Assembly (NCBI RefSeq): GCF_047675955.1
Contig: NC_132914.1
Span: 42,929,521-42,993,520, forward strand
Length of the DNA stretch: 64,000 nucleotides
Direction of reading: 5' to 3'
DNA from: Chlorocebus sabaeus
Taxonomy: Eukaryota; Chordata; Mammalia; Primates; Cercopithecidae
This document shows positions 23,401 through 38,400 of this stretch, one piece after another; within the stretch, counting starts at the first letter, position 1, and every line of letters begins with the position of its first letter. A model generated the notes under the pieces. That model ran no database searches, had not been told where the DNA came from, and was given only the letters and a program-made list of their open reading frames with translations. The position numbers and the translations under genes were made by a program.

Positions 23401-26400
23401 AAATAGGATGCCTATATTTCAAGTTAGATCCATTGAATATTTAAATGGTATTTTCTTTTTAACCTTCCAGTGTGACCCAGGTGGCTGTCTTCTGGAACTG
23501 ACAACGCAGCTGACAATAATCATGGGAGGAAAAGCAATCTGGAATAACATACAAGAAGTATTATTGCCGTGAGTGTTAACTTGTATAGCCATGGGTAAAA
23601 GGACAAGGAATAGAACAGCCCAGCCACACAAATCATTTGCCTCCATAGCCACATAGCTGCATGTCCATCTCTAAATGGATCAGAAGCTACTGTCATTAAG
23701 GGTCTCCAGACAACATAGTCCAACCAACAGTGTAAATGTATCCAGGATCTAATAATTGTATTTTAAAACCTTCTTTATATTTAATGTAAATCCCCATCTG
23801 CTGTAGTTTATACCTACTGGGCTATTGTTGGTGACTGACTAATAGCAGCCCTTTGAGCGACAGCACTGGCTAGAGCTGTGACCTGTGTATTTCCACAATT
23901 TCTCACATCCTTCTCTCTTTCCTATATATTATGCATTTAAAAGTCAGTGTGAATTCCAGTCACTATATTAAGTGCTACATATCTATATAAAAAATGATAT
24001 ATATCATTTCATCTACCAAACTATTCTTATTTTTTTCTCCTTTCTGCTAATGAAGATCTGTGGTTTAAAGAGGTTAAATGATTTACCCAGTTTCACATTA
24101 GCATTAAGAGGCTACTGTGGGATTCAAATCCAGGATCCCATGAGTCCAGACTTTTAAGAACAGAGGTTCTCGCATGATCCTAAGGCACTGGGATACATAA
24201 TGTTTTAAGAAATAATTGTCTAGAATAATAACCACAAAGGTTTTGACTTACTGTTTTCCTAAAAATGAGCACAACAGAATAGTTGTACTTAAGATGTTAA
24301 CTAAGATTTCATTGCCGTTTACAACTTTCACTTAGGCCCCCTCCCCTATCAAAGTGTAAAGTCCGACACCATCTGCAATTTCTGCAAATTTCAGGGAGCT
24401 TTTTGTTTTGGTCTTCTATTGCTGCAATAACAAATTACCCCAAGATTAATGGGGTAAAAACAACATGTAATATCTTATGGTCCTGGGGGTCAGAAGTCTC
24501 ACTGGACTAAAATCAAGGTGTTGGTGGAGTTGTGTTCCTTTCCAAGGACTCTGAGGTGAACCTCTTTGCCTTTCCTAGCTTCTGGAGGCCACCATCTATG
24601 CTCCCTGCCTTGTGACCTCCTTGTGACCTCTTCTCCATCTCAAAGCCAGCAAAGTTTCATGTTTGTGACTGTCTTCTGTAGTCACCTCTCCCACCTCCTG
24701 TCTTCTACCCCCTGTCCCCCTCCTCTCCTCATCTCCCCTACCACCTCTTCCCTTCTTTTGTTTAGAAACAAAAAGCCTCCACCTTTATAGGAAGTCTTTT
24801 ATCCCACTATATATCTGGGAATTTTTTAAAATTTATCACCCTCTTTATAGGCTCTCACCTCCTGCTGTGTTGCCCTCTTCCCTCCATCACATACAACTTC
24901 TCTCTCTTTCTTCTCCTACTCCTGGCATTTTTCTCCCCAGTCACCAAGTTTCTGTTCATTCTCTTTGTTGAGCAGTTAACTCACTCTGGGTTTCAGTACA
25001 TCCTTCCAGATTTCTTTACCAGGTCTTATTCTCTATCTTCAATGGAAACTTTCAGGGTCTTTCTCTAAATAAAGATCTCTCTCCTTCCTCTTCCTCCACC
25101 CAGAAAGGGATTCTGGTTTTAGCTGTGAAATTCTTTTTTTTTTTTTTTATCCTTCTCTACAGAAAACAACCCTCACTTTCATTGAGCTCATATTCAGATT
25201 TTTCCAGATAAGTAAAAGTAGGTCATGCATAAATAGTACTGTGCTTCTAAATGAAAACAAATGTATAAAATTGAGGAAAGTCTTCATTCTGAGATTAAAA
25301 AGTGTTTTCTGAAAAAAGTAGGTTAATTATTTAACACTGTGTTTCGGTAACATTGGTTTTTAGCAGCTATTTCCTAAACTGGTATTGAGAAATTCATATG
25401 AAATGAAATTTGTTCACATGAAATATTTTAAAGGATCAATTATACTATCCGTGGTTTATACTTTCACTTCAAGTAAGCTCATTGTTGAAAATTAGTGATA
25501 TGAACTTTGCCTCAAATTTCTCCTCCTATGTTTTCTTGTTTGAAAACTGGGAATGCTGAGTGTTAGCCAAATTAGAGAGTGACTGTGCTGCTTCTCTTTG
25601 TGTAGGTGCCGGTTTTCTTACCTTTGTTATACAAAATCCTAATTTATCAAAGATATATCAGCCAGGTGCCATGGTTCAGACCTGTAATGCCAGCACTTTG
25701 GGAGGCCAAGGTGGGCAGATCACCTGAGGTCGGGAGTTCGAGACCAGCCTGACCAACATGGAGAAACCCTGTCTCTGCTAAAAATACAAAATTAGCCAGG
25801 CATGTTGGTGCATGCCTATAATCCCAGTTACTCGGGAGACTGAGGCAGGAGAATCGCTTGAACCTGGAGGCGGAGGTTGTGGTGAGCCGAGGTCGCACCA
25901 TTGCGCTCCAGCCTAGGCAACAAGAGCGAAACTCCATCTCAAAAAAAAAAAAGAAAAAGAAAAAAGATACCAGTTATCTTTTCTATCCAAAACTATACCA
26001 AAAATAGAGAAAAGCCTTATAAGTCAGCAGTTGTTTTCACATCATGTAAGTAGTCAAGAGAAACCTGGAGTAATGTATTTTACCACACATGTACCCTCTT
26101 CCTTCCTCCCCTGCCCACCTTTGGGCCCATACCCCTTGACTAGGATTCTTGGAACAAGGAAAGGAGCGTATCTGGCTTAGGGATCTAGGTTCCTTTTGGG
26201 GCCTCCCCAGTACTGGCATGTGACAGGGACCCAATGAAGCAGCTGAGTGAATGAATGAATGCCTTATATGCTTCAGATACATCACATCGGTAAATTACAG
26301 AGTTGTCAGTGAGACCCAGAGAGCAGGCTCAGAGCCCTTTGGCCTTCCCAGCTCCACTTAGTGTTTTGATATTTAAGGCATTCTTGGGGATTTTATTCTG

Positions 26401-29400
26401 TTCTTAATAAAAGACTAGTATAATTCCTGTGTTAAATAGCTCACTCTGGAGAAATTTTTATAATAAAATGTCAGAGATAATAGAATTAAGGATGCAAAAT
26501 GCCCATAGCATCATTTTTTGGTATTTAAATAGTAGATGGCTATAATTTTCCTTTATATACATTTATACATGTATATTGTAACATAAATACCTCTTTTTAT
26601 ATTAATAAGTATACTTATTTGTATAATAAGAAAAAAGAACTGTTTTAGGAGAAAATGTCCCTTCTGAAGATAGGATTTGGAGAGAAGATTTGGAGAGAAG
26701 ACTCTGATAGGCAATCAGAGTCCTAAATATAGGTGTCCCTCACTATCTACACTTACTCTCTAAGTTCAGAAAGAGTAAACTCACACATAAAATAGATTCA
26801 GATAGTAAAGGATGCTTATATTTCAAAACTAGCAAGTGGGAATACTGTAGAATGTCTGAAACAGAAATGATTATCTCCAGCATGTAGATTAAATGTGATA
26901 ATGGAGGTGAAGAGGAAGTGAGATGTGAAATGCTTCTCACCATGTTTTGCACAAAATAAGGACCTAGTAAAGCACAACTGATGATGTGTCTATGACAATA
27001 CACATGGTAAATTCCTATGGAAATTATTTTGTAACACCTGCTTCTAGCCTTCGCCAGGGAAAAAATATATGGTGTGTATATTTTTCCAAAAGTTCTGTGG
27101 GTGATTCTCATGTGAAGTCAAGATTGAGGTCCCTGCACTAGAAACACAGACCTATAGAAAACCCAAACATGAGTGGTTAAACTCAGGGAAACCAAACAAG
27201 AGGCTCAGCGTTTGTAAGTCAGAAATGAAAGCTAGTAAGAAAGACTTCTAAGATGACCTGATATGAGAAGGAAGTGCCAGATGACACAAGTAGTTGCCAG
27301 GACAGAAGTTTCATCCTGAATCTGAATTTTGATGTGATTTAGAGCCCAGATAGAAAAAGACCTGCTTCTTTGAGGGCATGGAAAGGATTCAGCAAAAGGC
27401 TGAGACTAGAAGTGTGGGAGGCAGAGCAAAGGATAAACCAATAGAAACCACACCCAGTGACCTTAGAGTTAGGTGTCATGAAGGGTGATGGACATGTGTG
27501 GTCCTTGGTGCTACCTGAGTCACACCCCCCTTGGAATGACTGTAAAACTGCAGATTCTGGAGCTTATCTCAGACCTTTTGGTTGGGAGCATAGGAAGCTG
27601 CACTACTCATAAGCATTCCATGCCGTGCTTGTATGTGCTGAAGTGGGAACCACTGATCCAGGTGGCCTGGATAACTGAGCCAAGAGTCTACGTAACATAG
27701 TCCTTATTTACACTTGGCCTCAGCCAGTGCAGCCTGTATTGCTCAACAGAAAATCCCATACAGCAGGTTTTGATGTGTTAGGAAACGTGCTACATCCATT
27801 ACCTATTTTGAATCATTTAATCCTGACAGCAGCCCTGGGCAGTGTAGGTTTTATCACCCCGTTTTATTTATTTATTTATTTTTTTACCAAAGTTAACCAG
27901 CTAAGAAATAGAGTTTGGATTCAGATTCAGGGGTGTCTGAACTCATATCCCCTCCACTTTCCACAGCCTCCTGCTGCCTGTCTAACATCATCGAAGAGAA
28001 AGAAGTGGGGAAAGATGGTGAGGTCAGAGATGTCTCCTGTAATAGAGATAATTTGCCCTGAGTAAAGCTTCAGTAACAGTCGGTGAGAAGTGAGCCCTGA
28101 GATCAGTAGCAGTGGGAAACCCAGCAGAGTGAGCCATTTGTACTGTCTGTCTTATGCTGGGTGGGTGTGCACGTGTGCACACATGATGGAGAGGATGAGG
28201 GTCTGCCTGGTTTTCTTGCAGTAACTGTCCTTAACCATCATGGGATGCCTTCTCATTATCAGAGTTTGAAGGCCACACCCACATGTTTAATCACCCAGTG
28301 TATCCAGATGTTAGATCTGTACTTGGAGTTGTTGTCATGCTTCTTCTGATGACTCCACAGGCAAACCACAAGCCGGCAGTTGCTTGAGGGGACAACAGTT
28401 CTTTATGCCACAGGTGCACACCTCATTTTACTGCCAACTCAGATTTCTTTTCCAGACAAATTGCCATAAAAGGGGGGAAGCACTTATCTCAGCCACAAGG
28501 CTTTTGAGAGAGGGAAAAAACATGACATAAAAAAGAGACAGTGGGCAGCTCAGCGGGCAGCTCAGTGGGCAGTATCCAGGGGTGGACAGAGCGCTGGGAC
28601 GCAGTCCAGGCTGTTTTCTCCTAGCTCTGCACTATGACCTGGAGGAGGCATTTCACTCCTCTGGTCCTTAAATGATTCAGCTTAAAATAGGAATTGGACC
28701 TATTTTATCTAAAGTCAGATTATGTCACTTTCCTACTTGGTGCCCTCCAGTGGCTCCTCACTTCCCTCGGAGGAAAAAAAACGCCTAGATCCTGACAGTG
28801 GTCTCTTACCCCTACCCTGTGTGCTGTCTGTGAATCATGGAGGCCTGCTCCTGCCTCAGGGTCTCTGTCATCACCGTTCCCTCTGCCTGGGACTTCTTCC
28901 CCCAGGTTTCCCCCTCTTTTGTCTCCTTCACATCCTTAATCACATATCATTCTGAAGGAGGCCTTCACCGGCCACCTCCCTAGACACAAATGCTAGCATT
29001 CCCTGCCCTACTTAGTTTTCTCCACAGCACTTACCACCAGCTCACATACTGTATCTTGTTTTCTCTGGTGATTTTCATACTGGCAAGGCCATTTTGAATG
29101 ATAAGGGGGAAATGAAAAAACAAACAATTGAAGTTAATCAAATGTAGGAACTTGCCTTTTAAAAATTAAGCCGCCCATAGGAAAAAGGTAGGAGAAAAAA
29201 ATAGTAGCAGCAGCAGCTTTGATAAACCCAAGTATGTAGTCCTATTTTTCAAAATATTTTGGAATAAGGAGGCAGAAATAGAAACAAATTTAGCATGCAA
29301 ACAAAGAATAGTTTATTGGGAAGATTACTGGTGCAGCTTTAAGATAGCAGCAAAATATTTTTATGACCTTGGCCTGATAATAATCATTCTAATTTATAAA

Positions 29401-32400
29401 TTTTTTTTTTTGGCAGCTGGATCATGAATCTAATTGGGCGATTTCACAGAGTTTCTGGATCAGAAAAGATAACCCCACGATGGGAACAGGACTACCATCT
29501 GCAGCCTATAGGCAAACTGGGATTATTTTATGAATATCTTGAAATGAGTAAGTTCTTAGTGAAGTTTTTAGTGATATAAAATATGTTGGAGTATGTTGTG
29601 GATCCCAAAAGCATCTGTTATTGAGCCATATTAACATTTAGCATATTGAAGAAGAGTATGTTTTTCTCCACTAGATAAAATTGTGCGATCAGGCTTTCAG
29701 ATAGGGTGGTCATGTGTGTCTTTGTCAATATTTATGTTGTACAAAGCTAGAAATTTATTAGCGGGCAATGGAATGCAATATTCATTGAGGTACATCTTTA
29801 CCATTAATTCTTTTTTTTTGTTTTTTTTTGTTTTTTTTTGAGACAGAGTCTCGCTCTATAGCCCAGGCTGGAGTGCAGTGGTACAATCGTGGCTCACTGC
29901 AACCTCCGCCTCCCAGGTTCAAGCGATTCTCCTGCCTCAGCCTCCCGAGTAACCGGGATTACAGGCCACCACACCCAGCTAATTTTTGGACTTTTAGTAC
30001 TGACGGGGTTTCACCATGTTGGCCAGGCTGGTCTCAAACTCCTGGGCTCAAATGATCCACCCACCTCAGCCTCCCAAAGTGCTGGGATTAGACACATGAG
30101 CCACTGGGCCCAGCCATCTTTACCATGAATTCTTAAAGCATTCTAATCATGTTGTCTGAGAATGAACTCAGCAACTATAATTAGGTGTGATTCAGTCCAT
30201 GCAGGCACAGCTGTTGGCCAGTACACTTCTGAACTGAGTCATTTAAGCAAGCCTGCAGGAGCATGCAGCTTCATGGCAGGAATGGTCCCAGGATGCCCAC
30301 TTTCACATCTCATGCCTGTCTTTGACAGCCTATCTATTTCTTCTGGCCAGTGGTTTCTACCTGTTTCCTTGAGTGACTTCATGACTCATAACTGGCCTGA
30401 ATTTGAAACCATTGTGCTGGTCTGGAATTAAGATTTAGTACAGGTCCTCTCTTTCCTAAATGCCTTGGTCCATTTTTATATTATTTGCTTGGGCTCTTAA
30501 TTCTTTTCAGTGGAACTTGATTTTGACCTCTCGGTTGCCTTTAAACGGAAGCATCTCAAAATAGATTTCCATAGGAAACATCACCTTTTGTATTATGCAT
30601 GACACGCTTATATCTAATAGATGGCTAACAATTTACATGTTTTGTATCTGTGCCCTTTCAGCTAACCATTACACTGAATTACAATTTTTTTAAGCTTAGG
30701 AGAATAGAAAAAGAAATGCATCATTTTTGTTGACAGGCTTTGCATTTATGCATAGGGCTTTGCATATTGGCAAAGATACCCCTTTGTGGTTCCTGTTTAC
30801 AAGTCTGCAGTTAGAAGGTAGTTTTTATTAAATCACATTCTATATATAAAATAATTGCTTTTAAAAATACACATTATACATGGAAACACATCTGCTTCCT
30901 TCAGTGAGTAAAAGGTTCATCTTGTGGCTTCTTTAGTCAGCAGTACTTTGCAGCAGCCCAGAGCCTGATTTGAATTTCATTTTTGCTTTGTTATGTTTTG
31001 TGACCAGGTTTTTTTAAGGGTGTAGCTGCAGTACATATGTAGAAGCTGTCCTTAGTTATTATTCTGCTTATTTTCAGAAGGACTGTAAGACCTGTTATTC
31101 AAAAATGAGTCGTAATTGTAAATGTTTCTTATTGGAACTATTAACAGCATTAAAAAGAATCCTGGGGTAGAATGTCATTTGTTATTTTTAAAAAGTTTTT
31201 TTTCTTTAGTTGATAGTCAAATAAATGACATCAGAAGAGAAAGATATGGTCATGTGCTTTGGGGAGAAGTTGATAGGACTTTTAAAGTTTCATAGGCTCT
31301 TTAAAATAGTTATCAACTAAATAATTCTGCCTCATCCTGCCCTACAAGAAAGTATAGAATAACAGCTATTATAGACAGATTTTTAAGTTTATTAGGTTGT
31401 TTTCCTGTTATCTAAATAGTACCTAATGACTTAGAAAACTTGATTTCTGAATTTCTGGGAGTAGGCAGTCCGTTACTGTGTGGGCAACAGGAGAGTGAAA
31501 TCTGTGTTTTGTCCTTCTAGTCTGTGAGAGACAGAATTTCCAAGTGCCTTTTGAATTGTTTTCATTTCTCTAAAAATAAACATTGAGCGCCTTTGGTATT
31601 GGTCTCACCACTACACAATCCCCTCCTTCCCATTTCCCCATATTAATGACACCACCATCTACCTTTTAAATTGTGGCTCTTACTGCTTAAGGGAAACATC
31701 TTCCAGAAAGCCAGCCTGGAGCCTCCACCCTTGCTTGGCCTTGCACCCAGCCTCAACTCTCTTTCCTTCTTTCCTACCTGACAAGTCCTGCTGAGCCTCA
31801 GCCGGGCCCCTGAACTTTTCAGGCAGCTTTGCTGCTCTTTTCTTCTAGGCGTTAGCAGCGCCTGCTACCTGCTGTGGCGGTATGCGCTCTGTGCCTGCCT
31901 CTGTCCCCATTGCACTGAGCCTGATGGAGGCAGCTGCCATGTCCTCTGCTAGAGCGCCAGTGCCTGGAACCTTGTACTTATAAACATTTAAGCAACTTGA
32001 ACTTGGAGGTCCAACACACATATCTAACTTTTAGTTGATTTCACATTAACATTCCTCACTCACTTCTCACCAAGTTCTGTATGACTTGTTTGAGTGAAAC
32101 GTTTTTTATTTAGTGAATTTCCCACCATCCTTTGAGATTATTGGAGTAACTCTGAGCTGTTAACCCAAATTGCTTCTCTAAGAGTGTTGCTGACTCCGAG
32201 TACACACAACATAAACGTAGTCGTCTGTATTCAAACCTGGAAGCCATAAATACTGTTTTGTACTCAGTAATGTACTACAGACACAGGTGTCCTGAGAACT
32301 TGATAAGGCCTTCCTGGTAGGCAGGTGCCATAAACGGAGTGCAGTGAAGTGATGAGTGGGCCCTGTTTGTCTCTGGCACTGTCTCTTCCACCCTTGCCAT

Positions 32401-35400
32401 GGTGCCTTGATCTCACTTTCATCTGTCTCCAAGTTAATGTTTTAAAATCTGCTAAAACAATGACCTTCATATATGATTTTCTCCATGTAATTGTACCGTA
32501 ATGAATATCAGCTATTCTTCAGCAGCTCCTTGTGCCCGTTTCTTTTTCTCCCTCCTGTGCTGAACCCACCGATGCCTCCGCTGCACTCTCCAGGACTCAG
32601 GCCTTCTTGCCTTCATGCTCTCATCTCTGCTTGGTTCGAGCCCATCACCTGCCATGAAGTCTCCTAACCTTTGCAGGATGAGCTTTCCAAAAGGGCAACT
32701 AGGTAATTGGGAGGATTTGCAGGCCTCCAGCTCTTCATTTGTTCATTCATTCATTCACTCATTCATTCATTAAACATTGAGCACCTGCTGTGCCAAACAC
32801 TCTCAGCCGCTGGGCATACCAGGGCACTTGGTCCCTCCCCTCATGGAGCTCAGCACTTGGCACATGGTTAGGAAGGAGAATGCTAATCAGACTTCCTTGA
32901 GCAGGTGATACTTGAACTGGATTTTGAAGGGTGAATGGAAGTTAGTTATCTGAAGTATGGTGAAGAGAATGGACATTTTGTGTGGAAAGGTGGACATATT
33001 TAAAAGTACAACAGCTTGGTCAAAGAATGGCAAGTGAACAAAGGATTCACAGGTGGGAATATCACGTAGGCAGGGGCCATATCATGATGGGTCTGGTGTG
33101 CTTAGCCAGGGGACTTGAACTTTATTCTTAAAGAAATTGGGATCCACTGGAATATTTGTAAACAAGAGAACTGCATAACATTTATGTGGAATGTGATCAA
33201 TCAGGCAGCAGAATGGAAGATAATATTTTGGATGAGACTTGTGGTGGGAGGGAGATGATTTAGGAGGCTACAACAGGTAACCCGGACAACAAGTGACAAG
33301 TGCCTAAATAGTGGGCATAGGAGTAGAGAGAGGGAGATGGAGTTAGGTAAGTGTTAAAGAGGTGAATTGCATAGCAGATGAGGAATTAAATTAAGATAAC
33401 TTCCAGGAGACCATATATGCAGGGCAGAACGTAAGGAGAGGGGCTGTTCTCTAGGAAATGGCTCAGTGTTGGATATTTTTAGCGTGAAAACATCTGAAAG
33501 GCAATGTCTATTAGAAAGTTGGACACCACAGTCAGGAGCTCAGATGAGCCATGGGTGAGGCCATGAGGGTGAATCAGGCATGCCTAGCAGGAATATAAAG
33601 AGAGATGGACAGAGAATTGATGAAGAGGCCCTGGGGGAAAGGGACATTTGAAGAGTGAAGAGGGAGGGGAGGCCCACAGAGGAAAAGAAGAGCAGAGCAG
33701 TGGGAAGAAATGCAGCAGGGTTGTGTCAACCCAGAGAAGGCTTGGGAGATAATGTTGCTTCAGAGGAATTTGGTCATGAAGGAAAAGGGGCATAATGGAA
33801 AATCCAGAGGGGGAAGAAAGGAAGAGCCAGCACCCACACACTCCTAATTGCTAGACCTGGGGCAGGAAGTGGAAGCAGTGCTATAGCTAGGCAGGGTTTT
33901 TTTAGTTTTTTTGTTTTTCAATATATATTTTGACTTTTTAAAATTAAGTAAAAAGGAAATCAAGGGGAAATAAATATTCCACAGCAGGGGGACTGTTTGG
34001 CCATGTCACATAAATCTTGGCCATAAATTTCTTATGACCATGTCACAAGAAATCACAAAAATCAGGACCAAAAAGGAGCATCAGCTTATGAACATGCAGC
34101 CACCGGCAAAGTTAGCAAGAGTAGGTCCAGTGCAGTGGTGAGGGCCTCAGCAGGGTGCGGGCCTTCAGGGACTAGTTACTCTGCCACTTGTTGTGCAGAT
34201 GGATACTTCCTTCAGAAAACTCCACTGTAACATGTAGAAGCAAGCAGAGAAAGCATTAGAGAGCAGTATAGGATTATGAAAAAGTTGCAGGCAGGGTTTT
34301 TTTGTTTTCATAGTGGGTGTTTTGCATTGACTTTTTGTTGTTGTTATTCTTGGTTTCAAAAGTTGCTTATAAAATTTTTCTCACTATCAGAACAAATTAC
34401 ATGGGCTTTTTCTGGTGTTTTGTTTTTAATCCATGTGGAATTTATTTTGGTGTCAAAAGTGATGGCCCCATACCAATTTTTCCCATGACTTAGCTAGCTG
34501 TGCCAATACTTGCATCCACTGCTTCAAAGCATCACTTTATATTAAAACCCATGAATATTTGCATCTCCTCTTAAAATTCACCCTATTTAATTCATACTAT
34601 CTACTCATGTACTAGTTCTAAACTGTTTCAATTACCATAGCATTATAATATACTTTAATATCTCCCAGAGCTATCCCATCTTATTTTTTCAGAATGTTCC
34701 TGTCTATGCAAACATCCCTGTTCATTATTTTACCTGTTTATATTTCTTGAAGAACTTCAGTATCACTTTTCAGCTTTTTTTCTTACCTTTCTTTGAAAGA
34801 CATAGTCTCGCCCTGTTGCCCAGGTTGGAGTGCAGTGGCACAATCTGGGCTCACTGCAACCTCCGCCACCTCAACTAAAACAATCTTGCCCTCAGCCTCC
34901 TGGGTAGCTGAGACTACAGGCTTGTACCACCATGCCCAGCTAATTTTTGTATTTTTTGTAGAGACAGGGTCTTGCTATGTTGCCTAGGCTGGTCTCAAAC
35001 TCCTGGGCTCAAATAATCCTCCCTCCTCAGCCTCCCAAAGTGCTAGGATTACAGGGATTAGCTGCCACACCTGGCTGACCTGTCAGCTTTTTTTGTTAAA
35101 TACATTTGGGATTATTAACAGAATTTACATTAGAATTCTAAATTATTTTGTGGAAAAAATTTTGATACGTCCCTGCATTCAAGTCTGCCCAATCAAGAGT
35201 ATGGCACATCCTACCATTCATTCATTCATCATTATTTGTTTTTTCTTAAGTCAGTTATCATAGTAGTCTTACATTTCTCATTAATTTCTTTCTAAATAGT
35301 CTATGTTTTTGTTGTCATTATAAGTGGTATCTTTTCTCTTTTGGATTTTTAACTAGGTTTACTGATAACATAATCCTAATCTCTGGCTTCTCTTGAACAA

Positions 35401-38400
35401 TTGGGAGATCTGGCAACATGGAGCCCTCATTCCAACATGGCAGCTATGAGCTGTCCCTTTCCATAGGACACACACTTGCTAGTTTACCACAGTTGACTGG
35501 CTGACTCCACACATGGCTATTACTTGCATGCCCTGGGGGCTGATGAGTTATTTAGGATTGGGTGAGTCATAGAGACGTTGATATCATTGCTTATTGCTGC
35601 TGCTCATGACTCTATAGCATCACCAACTCTGGTCCTTGCCTGGCTCACTTCCCTGCATGAGAGTGCTCCTGCCTGGCCTATGGGACTTACTGGATCCTTC
35701 TAGCCCTGTCTGCTCTTCTGCAACATGCCCTTTGCCTGTCAGACCAGAAGCAAATGCCAGTTCTGCTTGCCTCGCCACACCCTCCACATCCTCGCCCTTC
35801 CTGACCAGAGTCGTCCCTGCCCGCTGTCTGAGCACGAGGCCTAATGGGGCTCTATGTTTTCCTCCCATCTACAGTCTTAGTTACATATCTGTATATGTTT
35901 CCTCTGAAGGTCTGCCAGTTAGGAGGGCAGGGTCTAAAACTGAGTTTCCTTTTTTGGATATTTTCTTCTTCCCCTCCATGGTATCACCCCAAAAATCTCT
36001 GCTGCCCCATTTATAATAAGGCCGTGTCAATTACAAACAAGGAGAAAAGAACTTCTAAGCCACCACTCAAATTTTGACTTATTATGACCACAAGGACCAC
36101 AACTAACTTCAAGATCAAGAATCTTAAGGAAGGATATTATAACTTAAGACACTTTTATCACATATATTTCTGTGATTTCTAATACCATCAAATTCTCTGA
36201 ATGCACTGCACTTGCATTTGCGACTCAGGGGAGCTCACTCATTTGCTTGTTCTCAGCATATTTCTTCCAACATTCTCTAAGCATAGCCTTCCCATGGGTC
36301 CATTTCTTTTTCTCTTTAACTTGTTAGATAATGCCACAATATTTCTTTTTTCTTAAAAAAAAAAAAATCCTAAACCACAAATCATCTTCCAACATTCTAT
36401 TTCAACACTGAGAATGAATAATATGCTTATGATGTTTCAAATTTATTACCAGCAAATAATTCTGGTTGACTAAAGATGTCTAAATATATTGGTCCTATTA
36501 AGTGTATACATGTGAAAGAAACAGGCTATAATTAGTCTTCTTTCCAGAGATTTTATATTTGTGTTTTGTTTGAATTCTTTCACTGTTGAACACTAAATTA
36601 TTATTTACCACAGATGTGTTTTCTCTCTGGGATTTAGTTCGTTTGCCTTTCTCTTTCAAGAGTAAAGAAAAATATGTTGTCCTTCCATCCACCACCACTC
36701 CATGATGTGTGTCCATTCCATTGACAGTTATTCAGTTTGGGTTCGTCACCTTATTTGTGGCCTCTTTTCCACTGGCCCCTCTGTTGGCTCTCGTGAACAA
36801 TATATTGGAAATAAGAGTGGACGCATGGAAACTGACCACCCAGTTTAGACGCCTGGTACCAGAGAAAGCCCAGGACATTGGAGCATGGCAGCCCATCATG
36901 CAAGGAATAGCAATTCTGGCTGTGGTGACCAATGTGAGTAGACCTAAGCTTTACAGGGTAAAGACCTTGAAGATGCATTAGATTTGCTACCTAAGGAATC
37001 AAATGTTTAGTGTTTTTTAAAATGGGAGGAAGATGCTAAGTCTGTCATCCACATAAACGATATAGTTGCTATATATAACCACTTGTTAAATGTATTTTCA
37101 TTTTGTATATAATTATTTTTAACTGTCAAGACCGCCTACACAGGTATTGTTATTGCTCATTTGCTAAACTTTTTATTCAATATGAAATATGGTAATGATA
37201 AGTACTAACACTTTTAATCCTCACATAACTGTAAAAAGAGTTATCAGAAAATGCTTTTTTATAATGTGGATAGAAATCTGTTCATTTAGAGTTTGAGGGC
37301 CCTAAAATAAGATCATTCTACCTTGTTTTACTACATATTCCAAAGCATCAACCTAAAATATTAACTCTGATGGTGAAGTATAAACACTTTGTGCACTCCT
37401 GATTACCTTCCTTGACTCCAGAGCAGCAATTCTTAAAGGAGGGAGGGGGGTGAGCTTCATCACCTTTCCCACCCCACCCTTAGGTCTTTGCTCGCCATGC
37501 TCTGATCATTGGCTGAAGCAGCCTCATGCCCTGTATGTATCACAGCTGTGAGGGGGCAGAACTCAGTTGTTTACAGCCTGTATTCTTTGATTATGGGCCA
37601 TCTGAACATGTCATTTTTATGTACAGCCACAAGGGAGTTCTCGGGCAATGCAATTTTCATGCCATCCCATTAGAGGAACACCTTCCCAAGAAGTGTCCCA
37701 AAACTAGGGCCATTTCCTCCCATATTTCACTGACAGTCTCACTCCCAGGTGAACCTCCCTAACAAAGTGATTCCCCAGTTTTGTTTTCTTAAGCCACATC
37801 TTCCCTGAGTCCCCAGCCAAAACAACAGAAGTTGGCAATGCCTGTAGGAGACGTTGGCAGTGCCTGTAGGTTAGGCTCTGGATGAGGGAAGTTACTGAGC
37901 ATTGTGGGCTCTAGAGTCAGGTAGACTCGAGCTCCAGTTCCCAGCACTGTAGCTGCATGATCTTGAGCCAGGCCTTACCACTCCAGAGCCGCATTTTATT
38001 ATTTTAAAATTATTACTTCCCTACCGCATATCATAAGAATAGTACATACCAACCACAATATTAGGGAATTCGTTGAGTTAATGCATGAAGCCTCATTTCT
38101 ATTGAATGTTAGCTGCTGTTATTTTATCATCTTCATTACTCATCATTGTTATTAACAGTGACTCTGAGGACTCTGACAGGTACCCCAATTGGAGGAAAAA
38201 AAGATTCCAAAAGTAGTCACTGTCTGGACTATGGTTACAGTTTTATACAATAAAACAAGTTATCTGGAACCTAGCTGTCATCCCTACCCCAGAACCTTAA
38301 ATATATCTGAATTGCATGCTATCTGTACTATTTGGAGAAAGTTGCAAATCGCACGCAAAAACCAACTACTAGAGTATGTCAGTTTCCTTTCACCCAGGTA

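Noticed and set aside
23419..23723. Minus-strand ORFs over exon 15
   Set aside because: They are antisense shadows of the ANO6 exon and its flanks.
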